A stretch of 64,000 bases of DNA. Source: Rugamonas brunnea (GTDB lineage: Bacteria; Pseudomonadota; Gammaproteobacteria; Burkholderiales; Burkholderiaceae_D). Under the pieces are notes generated by a model. The model had not been told where the DNA came from, ran no database searches, and was given only the letters and a program-made list of their open reading frames with translations. This document shows, piece after piece, positions 57,539 through 64,000 of this stretch (the first letter of the stretch is position 1; each line of letters begins with the position of its first letter). Where the stretch lies: assembly GCF_014042345.1 (NCBI RefSeq), contig NZ_JACEZT010000018.1, positions 1-64,000 on the forward strand, read 5' to 3'. The position numbers and the translations under genes were made by a program.

Positions 57539-58165
57539 ATGTTCAACCTGAGCGAACTGGAAAACGACGCGCTGGTCGAAATCTTCAACATCGGCGTGGG
57601 ACAGGCGGCGGCGGCCATGAGCGCCATCGTCAACGAGGAGGTGCGCATGTCCGTGCCCTCGATCCGCTTCATGCAGCGCACGGCCGCGGCCCGCCTGCTG
57701 GGCGGACAGGACGTACCGGCCGAGCGCATCTGCGGCGTCAGCCAGCATTACGCAGGCGCGTTCGACACGGAAGCAATCCTCATGTTCCCGGAGGATAAGA
57801 GCCTGGAGATCGTGCGGCTGATGGTGGGCGAGGCCGTGCCGCTCAAGGAATTGACGGAGATGGAGCAGGAAGCCCTGTGCGAGATTGGCAACATCATCCT
57901 CAACGCCTGCGTGGGCACGCTGGCCAACATCTTCCAGCGCGAGCTGCACGGCTCGCTGCCCGAGTACCACGTGGGCACCAGCGACGATATCCTCACGGCC
58001 TCGGGCAGCGCGGCCGACACCATCGTGCTGATGCTGCACATCGACTTCGTGCTGGAAAAGCACCAGATCCACGGTTACGTCGCCTTCATCCTCGACATCT
58101 CCGCCCTGCATGACCTGAAGGACCAGATCAACCTCTACATCGCGCGCGCGATGGGACAGGCGTGA
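57539..58165 (+). CDS. CheC-family CheY-phosphate phosphatase
   Basis: A 208-residue CheC/CheX/FliY protein with two phosphatase motifs. The first is D10-x3-E14-x2-N17-x22-P40, an exact match to the consensus. The second is ALCEIGN...P, with the E-x2-N-x22-P spacing. The ATG at 57539 is preferred to a GTG at 57530 because GGAAG lies 10 nt before it. It almost abuts the regulator gene and its probable substrate is that regulator. Confidence 0.85.
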   Translation: MFNLSELENDALVEIFNIGVGQAAAAMSAIVNEEVRMSVPSIRFMQRTAAARLLGGQDVPAERICGVSQHYAGAFDTEAILMFPEDKSLEIVRLMVGEAVPLKELTEMEQEALCEIGNIILNACVGTLANIFQRELHGSLPEYHVGTSDDILTASGSAADTIVLMLHIDFVLEKHQIHGYVAFILDISALHDLKDQINLYIARAMGQA

Positions 58166-58169
58166 CGCC

Positions 58170-59132
<963 letters not shown>

Positions 59133-59147
59133 CGCTACGTTCTCAAG

Positions 59148-59166
59148 ATATGCATAAAATATGCAT
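59148..59166. promoter_or_regulatory. Paired ATATGCAT repeats, candidate BrnA operator
   Basis: ATATGCAT occurs at 59148-59155 and 59159-59166, one helical turn apart (11 bp); each contains the palindrome ATGCAT. The second copy overlaps the brnT start codon. BrnT-BrnA modules are autoregulated, so this is a likely operator. Confidence 0.5.
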
Positions 59167-59442
59167 GCCGACTACAATGAGATAGAATTTGATCCAAGCA
59201 AGGCTCAATCAAACTTGGTCAAACATAAGGTCAGTTTCGCCCATGCAGAGCAAGCCTTGCGCGACGACGAAGCGATCACGATCGAAGACCGGAGCGCACA
59301 GGGCGAACAACGTTTCGTTACGCTAGGCATGGATGCGCTGGGCCGCGTCCTGGTCGTCGTACATACGCCCCGTGGCGACAAGGTGCGGCTCATATCTGCA
59401 CGCAAGGCCAGTCGGGGGGAAGCGGAGCAATATCATGCATAA
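59161..59442 (+). CDS. brnT: BrnT-family toxin
   Basis: A 93-residue RelE-fold ribonuclease toxin with the BrnT pattern: EFDPSKAQSNLVKHKVSFAHAEQAL, then EQRFVTLGMDALGRVLVVVHT and RLISARKASRGE. It precedes its antitoxin, the usual brnTA order. The ATG lies inside the repeat of the candidate operator and has no clear Shine-Dalgarno. Confidence 0.88.
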   Translation: MHADYNEIEFDPSKAQSNLVKHKVSFAHAEQALRDDEAITIEDRSAQGEQRFVTLGMDALGRVLVVVHTPRGDKVRLISARKASRGEAEQYHA

Positions 59443-59695
59443 ACAATACGATTTCAGCGAAGGCAAACGCGGTGCCGTTTTGTCCTCTACAGGGAAGACG
59501 CGTATCACCATCATGCTCGACGAGGAAATACTCGAATATTTCCGCAAATACGCCGAGGCGCAAGGCAGCGGATACCAGACCATGATCAACGCCGCACTGC
59601 GGCAGTTCATCTTCGACCAGAGCAAACCTGCCAACCAGCCAGTGACGGAAGAAACGCTACGCAGGGTACTGCGGGAAGAACTGCACACCTCCTGA
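59435..59695 (+). CDS. brnA: BrnA-family antitoxin
   Basis: An 86-residue antitoxin overlapping brnT by 8 nt. The core TRITIMLDEEILEYFRKY followed by GSGYQTMINAALRQFI is the ribbon-helix-helix type DNA-binding region of BrnA. GGAGC lies 6-7 nt before the ATG at 59435. It neutralises BrnT and represses the operon. Confidence 0.87.
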   Translation: MHKQYDFSEGKRGAVLSSTGKTRITIMLDEEILEYFRKYAEAQGSGYQTMINAALRQFIFDQSKPANQPVTEETLRRVLREELHTS

Positions 59696-59727
59696 TGCAA
59701 CCTCACGGCCAAGGCCTTATTACGCCG

Positions 59728-61353
59728 TCAGTCGTGGAACGCATCCAGCGGCAGCGTCACCGTGAAGACGGTGCCCTTGCCCACTGCGCTCTGCACCGCG
59801 ATGCGGCCATCGAGCACGCCATGCACGAGGTTGTAGACGATGTTCAGCCCCAGGCCGGAACCGCCCTTGCCCAGCTTGGTCGTGAAGAACGGATCGTAGA
59901 TGCGCCCCAGGTGCTCGGGCGCGATGCCGGCGCCGTCATCACGCACTTCCAGATCGACCCAGCCATCGTCGCGCACGCGCGCGCGCACCGCTACGCAACC
60001 ACCGTGGACGCCGTCGAAGCCGTGGATGACGGCGTTGTTGACCAGGTTGGTCAGCACCTGCCCCACCGCCCCCGGATAGCTGCGCATGCTGATGCCGGGC
60101 GGGATATCATGCGTGATGGCGACCCCGCAGTTCTTCAGCGACGGCCACAAGGTCAGCAGGATCTCCGTGACCACTTCGTCGAGCAGGAACTCTCGCCCCT
60201 GCGAACTGGCCCGGTCCACCGCCACCTGTTTGAAACTGGCCACCAGGTCCACCGCCCGGTTCAGGTTGCGCAGCATGATGTCGGCCGCCTGATGCACCTC
60301 CGCCAGGTGCGCCTCCAGCGCCGATTTGCGCAGGCCGGCGGCCACCTCGCCCTCGAAGCTGCGCACGTGGTCGGCCAGCGAACTGGCCGCCAGCAAGCCG
60401 TTGCCGATCGGCGTGTTCAGTTCGTGCGCCACGCCCGCCACCAGTGAGCCCAGCGCCGCCAGCTTCTCGCTGCGCACCAGGTCGTCCTGCGTCATCTTCA
60501 GCGATTCGAGCGATTGCTCCAGCTCCGCGTTGGTCTCCTGCAGCGCGAAGGTGCGCTCCTCCAGCCGGTCGCGCATGACCTTCATCGCGTACAGCAGGCT
60601 GGCGCGGTCACGCGGGGCGATGGCGATCTCAAGGTCCATCTGGCCGGCTGCGATCTGGCGCGCGATGGCGGTCGCATAGTCGGGCTCCCCGCCCAGTTGC
60701 CGCAGCAGCGAACGGGTGATGCCGAACGTGATGACGACACTGAGCAAGGCCGCGAACCCGCTCAGCGCCAGCATGCTGACGCGCGCCCGCTGGTAGGACG
60801 CATCGATCGCTGTCCTGGCCTGCTCCATCAGGGCGCTCTCGTGCTGCTGCAATTTTTCCAGGGCGCGGAAATAGTCGCCCTGATAGGGGTCCAGGTCAAC
60901 CAGCAGCAGGTTCTTGGCCTCGCCCAGCCGTCCATCGGCCAGCAGTGCGATGAACTCCTCCTGGTTGAAAGTGTAGGCCGAGCGGATGATCTCGATCTGC
61001 TGCAGGATCTCCACGCCGGCCGGGTCGCGCACGTTCAGGGTGAGCTGGCCCATCAGCGCCGTCACACGCAGCTTGGCGCGCGCGATGTCGGCCAGCTGCG
61101 CCTTGACCTGATCCGGCTCGGTCATGATGAGCGTATTGCGCATGGCGCGCGCAACCGCCCCCAGCTCGAAGATCACTTCATTGACCAGCACCGTGTTTGG
61201 ATACTTCTCGCGCAGCGCCTCGTCGGTGGTGCGGCTCAGGGCGCCCAGCCTGGCCACGCCCACCAGCGTCATCGCGATTAGCAGCACGATGACGAAGCCG
61301 TAACCGAACGCCAGGCGCTGGCCTATCTTCAGGTGCGGGAGGCGCATGGCCAC
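59728..61353 (-). CDS. Membrane sensor histidine kinase with 4-helix-bundle sensor
   Basis: A 541-residue kinase: membrane segments near residues 15-35 and 193-213, a periplasmic four-helix-bundle sensor between them, HAMP, a coiled coil (about 265-300), the phospho-acceptor His310 in AGVAHELNTPIGN, and an ATPase domain (NLVNNAVIHGF, DDGAGI, GSGLGLNI). It starts 30 bp after a periplasmic sugar-binding-type protein, so that protein probably senses for it. No response regulator is adjacent. Confidence 0.9.
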   Translation of the reverse strand: MAMRLPHLKIGQRLAFGYGFVIVLLIAMTLVGVARLGALSRTTDEALREKYPNTVLVNEVIFELGAVARAMRNTLIMTEPDQVKAQLADIARAKLRVTALMGQLTLNVRDPAGVEILQQIEIIRSAYTFNQEEFIALLADGRLGEAKNLLLVDLDPYQGDYFRALEKLQQHESALMEQARTAIDASYQRARVSMLALSGFAALLSVVITFGITRSLLRQLGGEPDYATAIARQIAAGQMDLEIAIAPRDRASLLYAMKVMRDRLEERTFALQETNAELEQSLESLKMTQDDLVRSEKLAALGSLVAGVAHELNTPIGNGLLAASSLADHVRSFEGEVAAGLRKSALEAHLAEVHQAADIMLRNLNRAVDLVASFKQVAVDRASSQGREFLLDEVVTEILLTLWPSLKNCGVAITHDIPPGISMRSYPGAVGQVLTNLVNNAVIHGFDGVHGGCVAVRARVRDDGWVDLEVRDDGAGIAPEHLGRIYDPFFTTKLGKGGSGLGLNIVYNLVHGVLDGRIAVQSAVGKGTVFTVTLPLDAFHD

Positions 61354-61383
61354 AGTGGCTTCTGTCTGTTCTGTCTTATCTGT

Positions 61384-62367
61384 CTATCGTGCGCCGATGC
61401 CAAACACGGTCTTGTTCGCCACCGGCATCAACTGCTCGACGTTCTTGCTGGTCGCCACCAGGATAGGCACCATGATCTGCTTGGCCGGCGCCTTGCCGTG
61501 CAGGCTGTCCACCAGCGCCTCGGCCGCTTTCGCGCCCATCAGGTAGGGCTGCTGCATGCCGCAGGCCACCAGCGGCCCGGCCTTGAGCAGCGCCGCCACT
61601 TCCGGCATGGCGTCGAAGGAACCGATCAGCAACTCGTTCTGCCTTTTCGCGGCCTTGATGGTATGCAGCGCGCCCATGGTGGGCTGGTCGGTCTCGATGA
61701 AAATGCTGCGCAGCCTGGGCGTGGCCGCCAGCAGGCTTTTGACGTAGCCGCTGGTTTCCTCGGCCGAGTAGTTCTGCATCTGGCGCAGGCCCCCTTCATG
61801 GGTGATGCCGGCGTCCTTCATCGCATCGCGAAAGCCATTGGTGCGGTCCTGGCCATTCTTGCGCGCCAGCGAGATGGTCACCAGCGCGAACGGATCGCCC
61901 TGCCAGCCTTTTTCCTTGAGCGCGGCCGCCACCGCCGCGCCCACCTCGTAGGCGCCGCGATAGTTGTCGGACTTGATGTAGGAGACGTACTGGCCGCTGT
62001 TGGTGCCGATGTCGGCGATCACCACCGGCACGCCGGCCTTGCGCGCCAGCTCCAGCGTGTCGGGCGCGGTCTGGCTGTCGACCGGCGAGATGACGATGCC
62101 CGCCACGCCACGGGCGATCGCGTCGCGCGCATGCTGGAGCTGCGTCTGCGGATTGAGCTGGCTGTCCATCACGCTGTAGGCATAGCCATTGGCCAGCGCC
62201 GCCGACTCCACCCCTTTGCCCATCGTACTCCAGAACGGCAGGTCCAGCTTGGCCGTGATGTACACGATTTCCTTCGGCGCGGCGGCGGCCCCGCCATGCC
62301 AGGACAGAACCCCGAGGAAGGCGGCCAACGCCACGCCACGACAGAGCAACGCTAGTCGCATCATCAT
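61384..62367 (-). CDS. Periplasmic ribose/autoinducer-type binding protein (orphan, sensor partner)
   Basis: A 327-residue exported type-I periplasmic binding protein; signal peptide about residues 1-30 (GGAAAA-P). The mature part (KEIVYITAKLDLPFWSTMGKGVESAA, then IVISPVDSQT, GTNSGQYV) matches the RbsB/LuxP-like sugar-binding group. No permease or ATPase lies nearby. It is followed by a histidine kinase, like LuxP-LuxQ or TorT-TorS. The ligand is unknown. Confidence 0.85.
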   Translation of the reverse strand: MMMRLALLCRGVALAAFLGVLSWHGGAAAAPKEIVYITAKLDLPFWSTMGKGVESAALANGYAYSVMDSQLNPQTQLQHARDAIARGVAGIVISPVDSQTAPDTLELARKAGVPVVIADIGTNSGQYVSYIKSDNYRGAYEVGAAVAAALKEKGWQGDPFALVTISLARKNGQDRTNGFRDAMKDAGITHEGGLRQMQNYSAEETSGYVKSLLAATPRLRSIFIETDQPTMGALHTIKAAKRQNELLIGSFDAMPEVAALLKAGPLVACGMQQPYLMGAKAAEALVDSLHGKAPAKQIMVPILVATSKNVEQLMPVANKTVFGIGAR

Positions 62368-62548
62368 TGTCCCCCCGGCTGAGAAAGTTCACGTGTGCAA
62401 GTACTGTTTTACTCCCGGCATGGATGGCCGTCAAACAAAAGTTCGGAATTGTGGGCGGCGATCGACATGCCTGATCAGTCCAAACGGACTGATGCGGAAA
62501 CGGCCGCCGCAAAAGATAATATAAAGACATCATTCATCAGGAGGCAAC

Positions 62549-63994
62549 ATGGCAAGCACATCAACCAGCGTCCGATGCTGGACCGACCGCAAGATCCCCT
62601 ACGCATTCCAGCCCGACTACGCCTACCGGCAAGCCGTGCGCGAGGCCATGAACCAGTGGGAGCAAGCGGCCGGCGTCTGCTTCACGGAGCGCGGCAACGA
62701 GGCCGATTACCTGGTGATCGGCGCCGCCAACGGCGGCTCGCACAGCACGCTGGGCATGAGCAACGGCGCCAGCCATGCCGTCATCAACAACGACTACATC
62801 GGCGTGCATGAACTGGGCCACGCGCTGGGCCTGATCCACGAGCAGACCCGCAGCGACCGCGACCAGTTCATCACCGTCGAATGGGAGCACGTGGACGGCG
62901 GCCATCAAAACGGCAACTTCAGGATCGACGCGGACAGCCTCTCGTTCACGCCCTACGACCGCTACTCCGTGATGCACTATCCGGCGCCCGCCCAAGGCTG
63001 GAGCGGCACGCCGCCGGACCAGGAAGTGTGGACCATGCGCTGGAAGGCCGACCACAACGCGCGCCTGGGCGCCGGTCCGCTGGCCAGCTGGACCACGTTG
63101 TCGGGCGGCGACCGCGAAGGCGCGCGGGCGCTCTACAACCGCGTGCCGGGCTGGGGCAACCGCGGCACAGGCCCCACCTGCGCCATGTCGCGCGCGCCGC
63201 GCTGCGCCACGTTCAAGGATCAGGTGTGGGCCGTCTGGCAAGGCGCGACCGGCTCGGGCATCTGGTATTCCACCACCGCCGACGGCATGCACTGGCGCGA
63301 CCAGCAATACATCGGCGGCGTGGCCACCGACTGCAGCCCGTGCATCGCCGTCCACGACGGCATCCTGTACTGCGCCTGGCGCGGCTACGGCCTGGACGCC
63401 GGCATCTGGTACGCCACCAACGACGGCACCGGCTGGAGCGGCCAGCAGAAGGTGCCGGGCGTGGGCACGGCCGAAGCACCTGCCCTGTGCAGCTTCCAGG
63501 GCCGGCTGTGGCTGGTCTGGACCGGCTACGGCCATGACGGCGTGTGGTTCACCACCTTCGACGCGGCCGCGCGCCAGTGGCAGGGCCAGCAACGCATCGG
63601 CCAGCTGGTCAGCCAGGAGGGACCGGCGCTGGCCGTGCATGAGAACACGCTGACCCTGGCCATCCGCGGCCTGGGCGACGACCGCCAGGTCTACCTCGCG
63701 CACAACGCGGGCGGCGGCTGGAGCGGCGCGGAGACGGTGCCATGTGCCGTGACGGGCAACGCGCCGTCGCTGGCCAGTTACCAGGGCAAGCTGTGGCTGA
63801 CGTGGAAAGGGCACGGCGACGACCGCATCTGGTGGGCGCAGCGCGGCAGCGATCCGCTGGGCTGGAGCGGCAAGGCCTACCTCGCCGACTGCCAGGCCTA
63901 CGACACGCCCGCGCTGACCGTCTTCGGCCAACAGCTGGTGGTGTGCTGGGCCTACGCCGGCCTGTCCTTCGCCAAGTATCCGCAACCACGCTGA
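62549..63994 (+). CDS. Astacin-like (M12A) metalloprotease with C-terminal ~47-residue repeats
   Basis: A 481-residue protein. The protease domain (about 1-196) has HELGHALGLIHE (zinc ligands His87, His91, His97) and the Met-turn SVMHYP (Met142). Residues about 205-481 hold five full and one partial repeat of about 47 residues with the theme PAL-x-F-G-x-LW-x-W-G...I/VWY-x-T...GWSGQQ, probably a propeller or lectin-like domain. AGGAGG is 6 nt before the ATG, yet no signal peptide is present, which is odd for an astacin. It diverges from the binding-protein gene. Confidence 0.85.
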   Translation: MASTSTSVRCWTDRKIPYAFQPDYAYRQAVREAMNQWEQAAGVCFTERGNEADYLVIGAANGGSHSTLGMSNGASHAVINNDYIGVHELGHALGLIHEQTRSDRDQFITVEWEHVDGGHQNGNFRIDADSLSFTPYDRYSVMHYPAPAQGWSGTPPDQEVWTMRWKADHNARLGAGPLASWTTLSGGDREGARALYNRVPGWGNRGTGPTCAMSRAPRCATFKDQVWAVWQGATGSGIWYSTTADGMHWRDQQYIGGVATDCSPCIAVHDGILYCAWRGYGLDAGIWYATNDGTGWSGQQKVPGVGTAEAPALCSFQGRLWLVWTGYGHDGVWFTTFDAAARQWQGQQRIGQLVSQEGPALAVHENTLTLAIRGLGDDRQVYLAHNAGGGWSGAETVPCAVTGNAPSLASYQGKLWLTWKGHGDDRIWWAQRGSDPLGWSGKAYLADCQAYDTPALTVFGQQLVVCWAYAGLSFAKYPQPR

Positions 63995-64000
63995 GACTCA

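Overview
This 64 kb window is high-GC, densely coded chromosomal DNA from a betaproteobacterium, most likely Oxalobacteraceae (Massilia, Duganella or Janthinobacterium type). The basis is gene content and order (dapA-bamC, pyrG-kdsA-eno-ftsB, trpS beside a YciO/HtpX/PHP cluster), the 400-residue TrpS form and the many secreted proteins; the genus is an inference. No tRNA, rRNA, CRISPR array or prophage was seen. The only transposon trace is the first codons of an IS110-type transposase at the left edge. No gene-free stretch exceeds about 280 bases.

Layout. 1-8.4 kb: minus-strand housekeeping run (alpha/beta hydrolase, PHP phosphatase, htpX, yciO-like, M50 protease, trpS, methyltransferase, dapA, bamC). 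8.6-10.1 kb: gamma-carbonic anhydrase and Hsp33. 10.2-14.2 kb: small lipoprotein, then a TonB receptor and Tat-exported glycerophosphodiester phosphodiesterase operon behind a Pho-type promoter. 14.3-17.4 kb: chemoreceptor, GFA protein, ParE-type toxin-antitoxin pair. 17.5-21.8 kb: pyrG-kdsA-eno-ftsB. 22-26.3 kb: PRC-barrel protein, GNAT, SOS-controlled dnaE2. 26.5-36.2 kb: secreted and envelope functions (second TonB receptor behind a LacI-type operator, DUF2844/DUF3443 pair, exported hydrolase pair, Pho-type CpdB nucleotidase). 36.2-45.6 kb: Sel1 lipoprotein, SRPBCC protein, CoaD-HD fusion, degQ-response regulator-kinase operon, and Hsp20 divergent from an M61 peptidase. 45.7-49.8 kb: SOS-controlled imuA-imuB, a putative antiporter, a second PRC-barrel protein. 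49.8-57 kb: hrpA, argA, yggX-like gene, lipoprotein, rpiA. 57.2-64 kb: CheY-CheC-diguanylate cyclase operon, BrnT-BrnA, a periplasmic binding protein with its histidine kinase, and an astacin-like protease with a repeat domain.

Regulatory themes that link the genes. (1) Phosphate: two promoters, 23 kb apart, share one geometry (7-4-7 direct repeat, 10 nt, -10 box) and each drives periplasmic phosphodiester or nucleotide hydrolysis. (2) SOS: textbook LexA boxes precede both dnaE2 and imuA, so the mutagenic polymerase cassette is split into two loci. (3) Heat shock: a perfect 14-bp palindrome provides divergent sigma-32 -35 elements for hsp20 and the M61 peptidase, and htpX has a similar promoter. 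(4) Four copies of one long hairpin family sit at gene 3' ends, three of them between convergent genes with A and T runs outside the stem, as expected of a dispersed bidirectional terminator.

The best candidates for undescribed biology are the pepsin-like motif set in the DUF3443 lipoprotein with its DUF2844 partner, the hairpin-terminator family, the Pho-controlled TonB receptor/phosphodiesterase operon, and the CoaD-HD fusion.
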